Positions 33,037-41,550 of a stretch of 64,000 nt of DNA are shown piece by piece. Position numbers and translations under genes: made by a program. Origin of the DNA: Mesorhizobium sp. Pch-S (GTDB lineage: Bacteria > Pseudomonadota > Alphaproteobacteria > Rhizobiales > Rhizobiaceae); contig NZ_CP029562.1 of NCBI RefSeq assembly GCF_004136315.1, forward strand, positions 434,001-498,000. Reading direction: 5' to 3'. Each line of letters starts with the position of its first letter. Position 1 is the first letter of the stretch. The notes under the pieces are model-generated. The model saw only the letters and a list, made by a program, of their open reading frames with translations, had not been told where the DNA came from and did not search any database.

Positions 33037-33225
33037 ATGAACAGTGATTTTGCCGCCGCGCGCCTGCATCTGGAGCGGGCAACCCACTATCTGCGCGGCA
33101 ACGACCAGACCAGTACCAAGGCCTGCGAAGCGCTGGATATCCTGATCGAAGCCATCGTCACCGCCCAGCACACCAAGCCGAAAGGCCAGGTGATCGAGTT
33201 TCCGAAGACGGTTCAGCTGCGCTAG
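33037..33225 (+). CDS. Small conserved-looking hypothetical protein
   Basis: A 62-aa protein, MNSDFAAARLHLERATHYL..., mostly helical with a C-terminal KGQVIEFPKTVQLR tail. No domain recognised. GGAG stands 7 bp before the ATG at 33037; another in-frame ATG at 33022 with GGCGGGA upstream would add five residues. It precedes the small membrane protein gene by 84 bp. Confidence 0.6.
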   Translation: MNSDFAAARLHLERATHYLRGNDQTSTKACEALDILIEAIVTAQHTKPKGQVIEFPKTVQLR

Positions 33226-33309
33226 CCAGCCATCCCCGCCACTTGACCGATGTCGGCTGTTGGGAAACAAGCTTGCCTGGCGGACAATCGGGCTGGGTGG
33301 AGACAATCT

Positions 33310-33648
33310 GTGAACGTATTCGGCATGGCGCAACTCGGTGTTTCCACCGTGATTTTCCTGCTTGCCGCCACGGCAGCCAAACATTGGGCACTGGCACCGA
33401 GCTTCGGCAAGATCGCCATCACCCTGGCTCTTTATACGCTTGGCAATCTGATCATGCTGAAGCTGATCCGCGACTTCGGCATGTCGATTTCGCTCAGCCT
33501 CTCGGCAGTCATCCAGCTGGTGGCGGTGAATGCGGTGGCTCTGGCATTCTTCGGCGAGCGGCTCACGGCGATCCAGGGCGTCGGTGTCGCATTGGCCATC
33601 GTCGCCGTGGCGCTCGTCACGCTGGGGCCTTATTTGCAGGGCCGATGA
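33310..33648 (+). CDS. Small DMT/EamA-like membrane protein
   Basis: A 112-aa membrane protein with four predicted helices (about 5-20, 32-50, 57-78, 90-108). The C-terminal half, SLSAVIQLVAVNAVALAFFGERLTAIQGVGVALAIVAVALV, matches the pattern of one EamA/SMR repeat, with the conserved glutamate in FFGERLT. Transporters of this size act as dimers. GTG start at 33310 after GGTGGAGAC; the open frame goes 20 codons further up. Substrate unknown. Confidence 0.7.
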   Translation: MNVFGMAQLGVSTVIFLLAATAAKHWALAPSFGKIAITLALYTLGNLIMLKLIRDFGMSISLSLSAVIQLVAVNAVALAFFGERLTAIQGVGVALAIVAVALVTLGPYLQGR

Positions 33649-33708
33649 GAGCCGTGCCGGCATTGACTAAGCCGGCTGTCTCCGACGGACGGCATTGCGA
33701 CGGGATTG

Positions 33709-34413
33709 ATGCGAAAGACACTTTCAACATTCTATGACCGGGTCGAATTTCCGGTGCTTCTGGCGGGCATCATCGTGGCCGGCGGGCTATGGGGCTTCGT
33801 CGAACTGATGGAGGTCGCGCGCGACGCGGCTCCTCACAGCTTCGACACACAGATCCTGCTCGCCTTCCGGGAAGCCGGTGATCCCAGCAATCCGATCGGC
33901 TCGCCGCGCTTCGAAGGGGCAGTACGCGACATCACCGCGCTCGGAAGTGCTGTCGTGCTGACCTTGATCACCGCCGCGACCATCATCTATTTCCTGCTCA
34001 TCCGGCGCTGGACGACGGCGCTGTTCGTGCTGGCGGCGGTCGGCGGTGGCCAGATCCTGTCGGCCCTGCTGAAATTCGGCATCGACCGGCCTCGCCCGGA
34101 TCTGGTGTCGAAGCTTGCGGTGGAAACCTCCCTCTCCTTCCCCTCCGGGCATGCCATGCTGTCGGCCGTGACCTATCTGACGCTCGGCACGCTCGCGGCA
34201 CGCTTCCTGCCCGGGCATGTCACCAAGATCTACGTCTTTGTGCTCGCCGTGCTGTTGACATTGATGGTCGGCGTGTCGCGCCTGTACCTCGGGGTGCACT
34301 GGCCATCGGATGTGCTGGCGGGGTGGTGTGCGGGCTTTGCCTGGGCCATGCTGTGCTGGCTGGCGGCACGCTTCATGCCACGCGGCAAAAACGGCGAAGG
34401 CGAATTGAGTTAA
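33709..34413 (+). CDS. PAP2-family membrane phosphatase
   Basis: A 234-aa integral membrane lipid phosphatase-type protein with five to six helices. The three PAP2 motifs are visible: KFGIDRPRP, SFPSGHAM and SRLYLGVHWPSDVLAG. Active site faces the periplasm; substrates of the family are undecaprenyl pyrophosphate, phosphatidylglycerol phosphate or phosphatidate, not distinguishable here. ATG at 33709 directly follows an alternative TTG. Confidence 0.88.
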   Translation: MRKTLSTFYDRVEFPVLLAGIIVAGGLWGFVELMEVARDAAPHSFDTQILLAFREAGDPSNPIGSPRFEGAVRDITALGSAVVLTLITAATIIYFLLIRRWTTALFVLAAVGGGQILSALLKFGIDRPRPDLVSKLAVETSLSFPSGHAMLSAVTYLTLGTLAARFLPGHVTKIYVFVLAVLLTLMVGVSRLYLGVHWPSDVLAGWCAGFAWAMLCWLAARFMPRGKNGEGELS

Positions 34414-34437
34414 TGTATTTACAATCCAAATTCATGT

Positions 34438-34466
34438 TTGACACATCATTATGAACGTATCATACA
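34438..34466 (+). promoter_or_regulatory. Possible promoter of the XRE gene
   Basis: In an AT-rich gap, TTGACA (34438-34443) is followed after 17 bp by CATACA. An ATGA-N5-TCAT inverted repeat (34451-34463) lies between them and could be an autoregulatory operator for the HTH protein. The -10 match is weak. Confidence 0.4.
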
Positions 34467-34500
34467 TTTATATTGCAGACTCAGACGGGAGTTCTGACCG

Positions 34501-34752
34501 GTGATTACCGCTGCACAGATGCGTGCGGCGCGGGCACTGGCCGGCATCGACCAGAAGACGCTCGCCGAACGCGCCGGCGTTTCACTGCCGACCATCCAGC
34601 GGATGGAGGCCAGCGACGGCGTGGTACGGGGCGTGGTCGACACGCTGATGAAGGTCATCCAGGCACTTGACGAAGCCGGGGTGGAATTGATCGGCGACAA
34701 CCAGGCCAGCGATCGCGGCGGCAGGGGCGTGCGGCTGAAGAACTCCGTATAG
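34501..34752 (+). CDS. Small XRE-family HTH regulator
   Basis: An 83-aa protein, essentially one helix-turn-helix: ITAAQMRAARALAGIDQKTLAERAGVSLPTIQRMEAS, then VVDTLMKVIQALDEAGVELIGDN. Starts with GTG at 34501. Related stand-alone regulators often precede sulfate transporters in Rhizobiales; here a SulP gene follows 204 bp downstream beyond a dispersed repeat. Control of that gene is an inference from order only. Confidence 0.8.
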   Translation: MITAAQMRAARALAGIDQKTLAERAGVSLPTIQRMEASDGVVRGVVDTLMKVIQALDEAGVELIGDNQASDRGGRGVRLKNSV

Positions 34753-34773
34753 ATTTCCCGATCCGGGTCGGCT

Positions 34774-34874
34774 TGAGCAATTCCGGGAAAAGCGCGCAAC
34801 GGTTTTCCCTGCGGAATTGCGTAAAAACAAAGGGTTAGAGCATTTGCGCGTTTCCGCGAAAAACGGAAACTCTC
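34774..34874 (+). repeat. Dispersed palindromic element, subtype A (degenerate)
   Basis: Begins TGAGCAATTCCGGGAAAAG, has an inner inverted pair (GCAATTCC / GGAATTGC), then ACAAAGGGTTAGAG and a second palindromic half GCGTTTCCGCGAAAAACGG. Same layout as 48779-48880, with decayed ends. Confidence 0.8.
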
Positions 34875-34956
34875 CAAGGTTCGCGACGGCGAGCGCCGAC
34901 TTTCCGCAAGATCATTGCGATGCCGACGACACCGACGCTCTTGTGGAAGGCACGTC

Positions 34957-36696
34957 ATGGATCAGCTCCGCCAGCGGCAGCTTCGCAAGGCCGGGCCGAC
35001 ATTCTCCGAGCTGTTCACGCCGAAGCTGGTGACAGTGCTGCGCGAGGGCTACCGTCTGCCGCAGCTGCGTGCCGATGCCGTGGCGGGCCTGACCGTTGCC
35101 ATCGTGGCGCTGCCGCTTTCCATGGCCATTGCGATTGCCTCCGGCGTGACGCCAGAGCGTGGACTGTTCACGGCGATCGTCGGCGGTTTCATCGTTTCGG
35201 CGCTCGGCGGCAGCCGCTTCCAGATCGGCGGGCCGGCCGGCGCCTTCATCGTGCTGGTGGCTTCCACCGCCGACCGCCAAGGCCTGGACGGGCTGCTTCT
35301 CGCCACGATGATGGCCGGCATGTTCCTGCTCGCCATCGGCTATCTGCGGCTCGGCACCTACATCAAATACATCCCCTATCCGGTGACGGTCGGTTTCACC
35401 GCCGGCATCGCCGTCATCATCTTTTCCGGCCAGATCGTCGAGCTGCTGGGGCTGAAGCTGCCAGGCAAGGAGCCAGGCCCTTTCGTGCCGAAGCTGATGG
35501 CACTGTGGCAGGCGGGCAGCACGCTGAACCCGGCTGCCGCAGGCATCGCCCTGCTTTCCATCATCACCGTGGTGGCGCTGAAGAAATGGCGACCGCACTG
35601 GCCCGGCATGCTGGTGGCCGTGGCGCTGGCATCCCTGGTGGTGGCGCTGTCCGGGCTGCCTGTCGACACGATCGGGTCGCGTTTTGGCGGTATCCCGCGC
35701 AGCCTGCCCTTGCCCGCGCTGCCGCCGATGAGCCTGGACAAGGCGCTTGCTGTGTTGCCTGACGCCATCGCCTTCGCCTTGCTGGGTGCGATCGAATCCC
35801 TGCTTTCGGCGGTGGTGGCAGACGGCATGACCGGACGCCGTCATCGTTCGAACTGCGAACTGGTGGCGCAAGGTTTCGCCAATATCGGCTCGGCGCTGTT
35901 CGGCGGCATCTGTGTTACCGGGACGATTGCGCGCACCGCCACCAATGTGCGCGCCGGCGCGCATGGACCGATCTCCGGCATGCTGCACGCGGCCTTCCTT
36001 CTCGTCTTCATGCTGGTGGCTGCTCCGCTGGCCAGCTTCATCCCGCTGGCCGCGCTTGCCGGCGTGCTTGCGGTCGTCTGCTGGAACATGGTCGAGAAGC
36101 CGGCGATCGCTGCCCTGCTGCGCTCGTCCAGGGCGGATGCTCTGGTGCTGGCGGCAACGTTCCTGATCGTCGTCTTCCGCGATCTCACCGAAGGCATCAT
36201 CGTCGGCTTCGCATTGGGTTCGGTGCTGTTCATCGATCGGATGGCCAAGGCCGTGGCCATCGCTGAAAATGAACCACCACTGATTGCCGACGATGTCGCC
36301 GATACAACCAATGGCGATCGTCGTGCCTATGACGCCATCGAGGCCAGCGACCCTGACACCGTCGTGTATCGTATTTCCGGTGCCTTCTTCTTCGGCGCCG
36401 CCTCGACGGTGGCGGCCGTGCTCGATCGTATCGCCGACCAGCGCAGGAGTTTCATCCTCGACTGTTCGCAGGTGCCGCTGTTCGATTCCACCGCCGCCAA
36501 TGTCATCGAAAGCACGGCACACAAGGCAAGGAAGGCCGGCGTGCGTTTCATCATTGCCGGCGCTTCGCCACAGACCCGGCGCATGCTGATTACCCATGGC
36601 GTCAAGCGTCCGCTGGTGACGTTTGCCGCCTCGGTGAAGGAAGCGAAAGCACAGTTGAAAGCAGATGCCGGAGTTCTGCTTCACCCGAAGACATAG
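34957..36696 (+). CDS. SulP-family anion transporter with STAS domain
   Basis: A 579-aa inner-membrane transporter. About ten to twelve helices start at residue 35 (RADAVAGLTVAIVALPLSMAIAIASGVTPERGLFTA), including the SulP motif GPAGAFIVLV. The segment GAIESLLSAVVADGMTGRRHRSNCELVAQGFANIGSALFGGICVTGTIARTATN is the conserved second repeat. The cytosolic STAS domain is at about 455-560 (SQVPLFDSTAANVIES). Sulfate or bicarbonate are family substrates. The ATG at 34957 (MDQLRQRQLRK) is chosen. Its last 16 bp overlap the convergent membrane protein gene. Confidence 0.92.
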   Translation: MDQLRQRQLRKAGPTFSELFTPKLVTVLREGYRLPQLRADAVAGLTVAIVALPLSMAIAIASGVTPERGLFTAIVGGFIVSALGGSRFQIGGPAGAFIVLVASTADRQGLDGLLLATMMAGMFLLAIGYLRLGTYIKYIPYPVTVGFTAGIAVIIFSGQIVELLGLKLPGKEPGPFVPKLMALWQAGSTLNPAAAGIALLSIITVVALKKWRPHWPGMLVAVALASLVVALSGLPVDTIGSRFGGIPRSLPLPALPPMSLDKALAVLPDAIAFALLGAIESLLSAVVADGMTGRRHRSNCELVAQGFANIGSALFGGICVTGTIARTATNVRAGAHGPISGMLHAAFLLVFMLVAAPLASFIPLAALAGVLAVVCWNMVEKPAIAALLRSSRADALVLAATFLIVVFRDLTEGIIVGFALGSVLFIDRMAKAVAIAENEPPLIADDVADTTNGDRRAYDAIEASDPDTVVYRISGAFFFGAASTVAAVLDRIADQRRSFILDCSQVPLFDSTAANVIESTAHKARKAGVRFIIAGASPQTRRMLITHGVKRPLVTFAASVKEAKAQLKADAGVLLHPKT

Positions 36697-37193
36697 CCAC
36701 GCGGCAGCGAGCCGAAGGTCCGCGCCAGCATCAAAGCCGGCAGGAAACCGGCGAGTATGGCGTTGGCGAGCAGGAAGCGTGTGTTGGTCGCCAGCGACGG
36801 GTCGATGCCCAGGGCGACGCCTCGGACATAGCTGACGACAACGATGGCCAGCACGATGGCAAAAGGCAGCCAGTGCCCCTTCACGGCCAGGCGGCCATCG
36901 TCGAGAGCGCGTACTGGTGTGTGGCGGGCTGCTGTCAGGCCGGCCAGTAAGCCAGCGACGATGCCACCGGCAAGCCCTACGGTCGCCTGCAAAGAGAGCC
37001 CATTGCGGGCCAGTTCGAAGACATCGAGAGCGACGAGGATCACCGGCAGCGCGAACAGGCGTGTCGGCGAGACGATGCGGTCACGGGTGCGGGCCCAGCC
37101 GGCATACAGCGCATAGAGGATCAGCGGCCACACCCACAGTGGCGTGTGGGTGACAATGTCGAGAAAGCTGGGGGTGGCGGCATCAGAAGACAT
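36681..37193 (-). CDS. Small integral membrane protein (DUF6622-like)
   Basis: A 170-aa protein with about five hydrophobic segments: TPLWVWPLILYALYAGWA, LFALPVILVALDVFEL, ATVGLAGGIVAGLLAGLT, WLPFAIVLAIVVVSYVRG and FLLANAILAGFLPALML. No catalytic motif. It is divergent from, and 148 bp away from, a membrane-bound LytTR regulator, which suggests it is either the regulator's target or its modulator. It overlaps the SulP gene tail to tail. Confidence 0.7.
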   Translation of the reverse strand: MSSDAATPSFLDIVTHTPLWVWPLILYALYAGWARTRDRIVSPTRLFALPVILVALDVFELARNGLSLQATVGLAGGIVAGLLAGLTAARHTPVRALDDGRLAVKGHWLPFAIVLAIVVVSYVRGVALGIDPSLATNTRFLLANAILAGFLPALMLARTFGSLPRGYVFG

Positions 37194-37341
37194 GGTGAAC
37201 TCCGTTTGAGGATATCGTCGGTTGAAGGCTGTCGGGCGGCGCGCTACCAGTGTGGCGCTGTCCGCCTTCTCGGTTGGCCAGCACGATGGCGGGGCACCGT
37301 CGTCGCGGCAAACGTCGTTTCGGGAAGGGACGATCCGATAC

Positions 37342-38175
37342 GTGAAGCACGGCCTTTTGCATTCCACGCTTCGCGAAATGCAGGCTCTCGCGTTTTCACC
37401 GCGCTTCTGGAGGCTGATCCTGATCGCCACCGCGGTGCTCGGAGTGACCGGGCCGTTCGGCACCTATGAGCGGCTGACATTGCTGCCGCGCCTCGCCTAC
37501 TGGCTGGCGCTGGCGCTCGCCACTTTCACCGCAGGCTATGCCGCCATTCGCCTGGTCGGCGAGGCGTTGTTCGAGAGGCGAGCCGTGCCTTCGGTGGTGC
37601 GCGCGCTGATCACCGGACTGGCAGCGGGCGTGCCGATAGCGCTCGTGGTGACCGCGTTCGACTGGGCGGCGCTGTCTGCCCCTATACCGGACACATCATC
37701 TGCCCTCACGCTTTTCCTCAACTGCGCGCTGATCGCGGCGGCATTGTCACTTGCCTCGGTGCTGATCGAAGGCGAAACGAGTGCCGATACCGAACCGCAA
37801 ACGGCATCGATGCCGACGGCCCCGGGTAACGGCTTCGACATCGCGATGGTCCAGCCTCCCACAAGGCCGCCGCTGCTGGACCGCCTGCCACCGCCTCTGC
37901 GCGGCAGGCTGACGAGGCTGTCGATGCAGGATCACTATGTCGAGGTTCATACAGACAAGGGTTCGACGCTGGTGCTGATGCGCATGGCAGACGCGATGCG
38001 CGAGACGGAAGGCGAAGCGGGCCTGCAGATCCACCGTTCTCACTGGGTAGCGCTAGACGCCGTGGCAGGGATTGCCCGCCAGGACGGCAAGCTTTTCCTC
38101 AAGCTGAAGAACGGCACGCAGTTGCCGGTCAGCCGCAGCTTTGCAGGGACGGTGCGCGACGCGGGTTTCAGATAG
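37342..38175 (+). CDS. Membrane-anchored LytTR-domain regulator
   Basis: About 277 aa. Four hydrophobic segments lie in the first 160 residues (FWRLILIATAVLG; LAYWLALALATFTAGYAAI; VVRALITGLAAGVPIALVVTAF; LTLFLNCALIAAALSLASVLI). A linker follows, then a LytTR DNA-binding domain from about residue 185 (LTRLSMQDHYVEVHTDKGSTLVLMRM...LQIHRSHWVALDAVAGI...LPVSRSFAGTVRDAG). One-component membrane LytTR regulators of this form sense signals directly. The start is uncertain: GTG 37342 is used, ATG 37378 is possible. Confidence 0.82.
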   Translation: MKHGLLHSTLREMQALAFSPRFWRLILIATAVLGVTGPFGTYERLTLLPRLAYWLALALATFTAGYAAIRLVGEALFERRAVPSVVRALITGLAAGVPIALVVTAFDWAALSAPIPDTSSALTLFLNCALIAAALSLASVLIEGETSADTEPQTASMPTAPGNGFDIAMVQPPTRPPLLDRLPPPLRGRLTRLSMQDHYVEVHTDKGSTLVLMRMADAMRETEGEAGLQIHRSHWVALDAVAGIARQDGKLFLKLKNGTQLPVSRSFAGTVRDAGFR

Positions 38176-38231
38176 CCTGTCTTGCCGACAAGCACGAAAA
38201 TCGCGCCCCTTGCAAAAAATCTCTCATCCGA

Positions 38232-38258
38232 TGTCACACCTCCCTGACCTATCCCGTC
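38232..38258 (+). promoter_or_regulatory. ECF41-type promoter
   Basis: TGTCACA (38232-38238), 16-bp spacer, CGTC (38255-38258), 21 bp before the first gene of the sigma-factor operon. This matches the published target motif of ECF41 sigma factors, one of which is encoded by the third gene, so the operon is probably autoregulated. Confidence 0.85.
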
Positions 38259-38278
38259 AAAGGCCGAGGAGAAACGAC

Positions 38279-38650
38279 ATGCGAACCTTGCTCATCCTCA
38301 TCGGCCTCTACCAGAGCGCCAACGGCATTTTCATGCTGGCGGCCCCGGCACTCTGGTATGCGACCATCCCCGGCGTCACTGAAACCGGTCCCGCCAACCT
38401 GCATTTCATCCGCGACATCGGGCTTGCCTTCATTGCCGCGGGCGCCGGACTGCTCATCGGCGCCTTCAAGCAGGATCGACGGGCGATCCTGATCGCGTCC
38501 ATCTTCCTGGGCGGCCATGCGCTGCTGCATCTGGCCGAACTGTTGCACGGGACAACAGCGATAGACGCGCTGCGCGACATCGTGCTGATCGCGCTGCCGG
38601 GACTGTTGCCTCTTGCCCTGATCACCACCCTGGGAAAGAGGACCGCCTGA
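38279..38650 (+). CDS. Four-helix membrane protein in the ECF41 operon
   Basis: A 123-aa protein with four predicted helices (LLILIGLYQSANGIFMLAAP; IGLAFIAAGAGLLIGAF; AILIASIFLGGHALLHLAELL; IVLIALPGLLPLALI). No recognised domain beyond a general small DoxX-like look. GAGGAG lies just ahead of the ATG at 38279. Its stop TGA overlaps the next ATG by one base. Being first behind the ECF41 promoter, it should be a regulon member. Confidence 0.75.
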   Translation: MRTLLILIGLYQSANGIFMLAAPALWYATIPGVTETGPANLHFIRDIGLAFIAAGAGLLIGAFKQDRRAILIASIFLGGHALLHLAELLHGTTAIDALRDIVLIALPGLLPLALITTLGKRTA

Positions 38651-39210
38651 TGCTTGCGATGCTGCTCAAACGCGCCTTCCGCAAGTTCGGCGGGCGCTAC
38701 GGCTACGATACCAGCTATCTGGCGGAACTCGCCGATACCGACACCACCGGCGCACTCAAGCTGGCGCTGGTCTCACCCTTCACCGATCACCGCTTCGGAT
38801 TGGCGGCTGCGCCCTACTTCGCCGCGCGCATCACCGCGGCACGACAGACAGATTGTGGCTCGTGCCTGAGGCTCACCATCGCGATGGCCCGTGAGGCGGG
38901 CGTCCCGATGCGCAATATCCGGGCCATGCTCCTGGATGGCGCCGAAACCGCACCGCGCGATATGGCACTTGCCCGCCACTACGCGGAGGCCGTGCTGGCC
39001 AGCGACCCGGCGCTGCCCAACATCCTCGCTGCCTGCGAGGCGCTGTGGGGCAAGAGCGGCGTGGCCGGGCTTGCCGCCGCGACGGTTTCGGGTTCCTTCT
39101 ACCCGCTGCTCAAGCGTGGCCTCGGTCACGGCAATGCCTGTGAGCCGGTTCTGGCCTGGCTGGCCGGTGAAGCGACGGAGGAGACGATGCGGGAGATGGT
39201 CGATGGCTGA
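38650..39210 (+). CDS. AhpD/carboxymuconolactone decarboxylase-like protein
   Basis: A 186-aa helical protein. A CxxC pair in QTDCGSCLRLTIAMAREAGVP near residue 73 is typical of the AhpD-like fold, though the usual downstream histidine is not evident. ECF41 sigma factors are classically linked to a gene for a carboxymuconolactone decarboxylase, oxidoreductase or epimerase, and this fills that slot. Overlaps the sigma-factor start by 8 bp. Enzymatic activity unproven. Confidence 0.75.
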   Translation: MLAMLLKRAFRKFGGRYGYDTSYLAELADTDTTGALKLALVSPFTDHRFGLAAAPYFAARITAARQTDCGSCLRLTIAMAREAGVPMRNIRAMLLDGAETAPRDMALARHYAEAVLASDPALPNILAACEALWGKSGVAGLAAATVSGSFYPLLKRGLGHGNACEPVLAWLAGEATEETMREMVDG

Positions 39211-40078
39211 AAACCCGCGGCTCACCGCCTATCTCGGCGAACGCCATCGACTGACCAGGCTTGCCTATCGCTACCTCGGCTCGACCAGCGAGGCCGAAGA
39301 CATCGTCCAGGACGCCTGGCTGCGCTTCGCCCGGGTGGACGAGCCAGAGGATGCTACGAAACTGCTTTCGCGCATCGTCACGAACCTCTGCCTGGACCGG
39401 CTGCGTTCGGCGCAGGCCCGGCGCGAAACCTATGTCGGTCCCTGGCTGCCGGAACCGATCGTGGAGCGTGCAGGCTCGGTCGAACCCGACAGCAATGACG
39501 CGGCGCTCGATATCTCGTTTTCGGTGATGCGGGCGCTGGAGCGTCTCTCGCCGCTGGAGCGGGCGGCGCTCTTCCTGCATGATCTCTACGACGTGCCGTT
39601 CGAGGAGATCGCCGAGACGCTGAAGCGCACGCCAGCAGCCTGCCGGCAGATGGCATCCCGCGCCCGCAGGATGATCCGGCAGGATCAGAGCCGTTTCCCG
39701 GCCTCGAACGAGGATGTGGTGCGTTTTGTCGCCGCCTTCGACACGGCGATGCGTGCCGGCGACATCGAGCCGCTGAAAGCACTGCTGGCCGCCGATGTCG
39801 AATATGTCGCCGATGGTGGCGGCAAGGTCCTCGCGGCAACCAACGTGTTGACCGGCAGCGACGCCGTCGCGAAATTCATGCTCGGCGTGGCGCGCAAGAA
39901 CCCGGACCCGGTGCACACAACCGTGGCGCCCGCCATCATCAACGGCGCGCCGGGGCTGCTCATCACGATCGCCGGCAAGGTCGAACAGACGATGAGCTTC
40001 GAACTCGATGCCGGTGGCGCGATCTCGGGCGTCTACGTGGTGCGCAACCCGGACAAGCTGGCGGATGTGGAGGTGTAG
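39203..40078 (+). CDS. ECF41-group sigma factor with SnoaL-like C-terminus
   Basis: RNA polymerase sigma factor of 291 aa. Region 2 (about 10-70, RLAYRYLGSTSEAEDIVQDAWLRF) and region 4 (about 108-160, LSPLERAALFLHDLYDVPFEEIAETL) are followed by a SnoaL-type C-terminal domain. All three ECF41 signatures are present: WLPEP at residue 81, DGGGK at 204 and NPDKL at 282. In this group the C-terminal extension replaces an anti-sigma factor and tunes activity. The ATG at 39203 lies within the preceding gene's last codons. Confidence 0.93.
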   Translation: MAENPRLTAYLGERHRLTRLAYRYLGSTSEAEDIVQDAWLRFARVDEPEDATKLLSRIVTNLCLDRLRSAQARRETYVGPWLPEPIVERAGSVEPDSNDAALDISFSVMRALERLSPLERAALFLHDLYDVPFEEIAETLKRTPAACRQMASRARRMIRQDQSRFPASNEDVVRFVAAFDTAMRAGDIEPLKALLAADVEYVADGGGKVLAATNVLTGSDAVAKFMLGVARKNPDPVHTTVAPAIINGAPGLLITIAGKVEQTMSFELDAGGAISGVYVVRNPDKLADVEV

Positions 40079-40081
40079 GCC

Positions 40082-41011
40082 TCAGGCCGCCCACAGCGTC
40101 GTGGTCGGAACCGCGGCGAACTGCAGCCGCAACCTGTCGGTCAGTTTCGCGATTCTGCGCTTCCAGTCCCTGTCGAACAGCTTTGTCGCCGCCGACAGGC
40201 ATTCCTTGCGCAACCGCCTGCTTTCCCGTTTCAGGTCTTTTTCGACGGCTGCCCGCGTCTCGGCGGTAACCGCCAGGGCGTCCGCATCCTTTTCCAGCAG
40301 TGCATAGAGGACAGCGAGGTCGTTCAACTCTCCAAGCCTGCCGCCAAGCCTGTCCAGCGCCTTGTGGCGTGTCTTGTCCGACCAAAGCTTGCCCAGCAGG
40401 TCGAACTGAGCTGCATGAACTTTTACGGACTTGCGCAGGTCGTGGAAGTCCTCTTCCCCGCCGTGAGCCCGGGCCCTGGCGAGCGCCTTCTTCGTACGTT
40501 CCAGCCCGATCCTCACCCCATCGGCGACGATGGCCGCCGAGGCGTTTGGATCGGCCGGCAAGGACAGCGCACCGACCCGCAGCAGCCCCTGACGGCAGGT
40601 GGCGGTGGCCGCATCGATGACTGAAGCGAAGGCCGAGATGTCGCTCATGGCAGCCGCGCGGCGTTCGACCAGCGCGGCACGCAAACTCGCATAAAGATCG
40701 GCATGGCCTGGATGCGCCTCCGCGAGCCGGTCGATGGTTTCGATCAGCGCGGTCGCCTCGCGTGGTCCGGCCAGGCTCGCCGCCACATCCCGGTAGCGTG
40801 CATTCTCTGCCTCGAAGAACGCCTCGTCGCCCGGTCGCACGAGGCGCAACAAGGCACGCACCGCTTTCAGCCGGCGGCGGCATTTGTGAAGGTGTTCTTC
40901 CGGTTCGGCGTGCGCCCGGGCCAGATGATCCAGCGCCAGGTGCACATCCTGCCGCAGCAGGCGCATCGCGTCGTTCGCCAGGGGAAGATTTGCGTCAAGC
41001 CGCGCGCTCAT
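40082..41011 (-). CDS. CHAD-domain protein
   Basis: A 309-aa helical protein. CHAD signature histidine/lysine-rich helices are visible: VHLALDHLARAHAEPEEHLHKCRRRLKAVRALLRLVRP, then FHDLRKSVKVHAAQFDLLGKLW and LNDLAVLYALLE. CHAD proteins bind inorganic polyphosphate. The ATG at 41009-41011 (MSARLDANLPL) overlaps the CYTH gene stop, so the two are coupled. It converges with the ECF41 gene after only 3 bp. Confidence 0.88.
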   Translation of the reverse strand: MSARLDANLPLANDAMRLLRQDVHLALDHLARAHAEPEEHLHKCRRRLKAVRALLRLVRPGDEAFFEAENARYRDVAASLAGPREATALIETIDRLAEAHPGHADLYASLRAALVERRAAAMSDISAFASVIDAATATCRQGLLRVGALSLPADPNASAAIVADGVRIGLERTKKALARARAHGGEEDFHDLRKSVKVHAAQFDLLGKLWSDKTRHKALDRLGGRLGELNDLAVLYALLEKDADALAVTAETRAAVEKDLKRESRRLRKECLSAATKLFDRDWKRRIAKLTDRLRLQFAAVPTTTLWAA

Positions 41012-41481
41012 GGCACCAGTTCCGGAAAACCGTTGAGCGCCAGCGACGCGTTGGAAAAGCGCAATTCCCCAGTCACCTCCCGCCCGAGCCAATTGGGCAG
41101 CAAGGCGTCCGGCACGCTGTCCCTGGTTTCAAGTTCGGCCACCACCAGCCCATCGAGCACGTCGTTGAAGACATCGACTTCGTAGACATAGCCGCAATGG
41201 CTGACATGATGGCGGGTCTTGCGGATGATGTTGCCGATGGCGAAGGCCATCATCTCACGCGCCTCGGCGAGCGGCACGGAATATTCGAACTCGTCGCGGA
41301 CCCTCAGGTCGGATCCGAATTTCAGCGTCAGCTTGGCGGCCTTGCCGTCGCTGATGCGCATGCGGATCGATCGCTCCGAGGAAATGGCCAGATAAAACTG
41401 GGTGATCGCGACGCTGCGTTCCACCGCCTTGCGCCAACCCTCGTCCCTTATCAGAAACTTGCGTTCGACTTCCTTGGCCAT
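41008..41481 (-). CDS. CYTH-domain (triphosphate tunnel metalloenzyme) protein
   Basis: A 157-aa protein starting MAKEVERKFLI, the canonical ExExK start of the CYTH tunnel. Further strands SERSIRMRISDGKAAKLTLKFG, RDEFEYSVPLAEA, YVYEVDVFNDVLDGLVVAELE complete the barrel. Likely hydrolyses inorganic tripolyphosphate or another triphosphate with a divalent metal. In many bacteria CYTH and CHAD are fused (YgiF); here they are separate genes overlapping by 4 bp. Confidence 0.9.
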   Translation of the reverse strand: MAKEVERKFLIRDEGWRKAVERSVAITQFYLAISSERSIRMRISDGKAAKLTLKFGSDLRVRDEFEYSVPLAEAREMMAFAIGNIIRKTRHHVSHCGYVYEVDVFNDVLDGLVVAELETRDSVPDALLPNWLGREVTGELRFSNASLALNGFPELVP

Positions 41482-41550
41482 CGGTTGGGAATAAAGCGCG
41501 GCGGCGGCGGCAAATCAACCGCAATTGCGGCCTGGCATATCACACGACCG

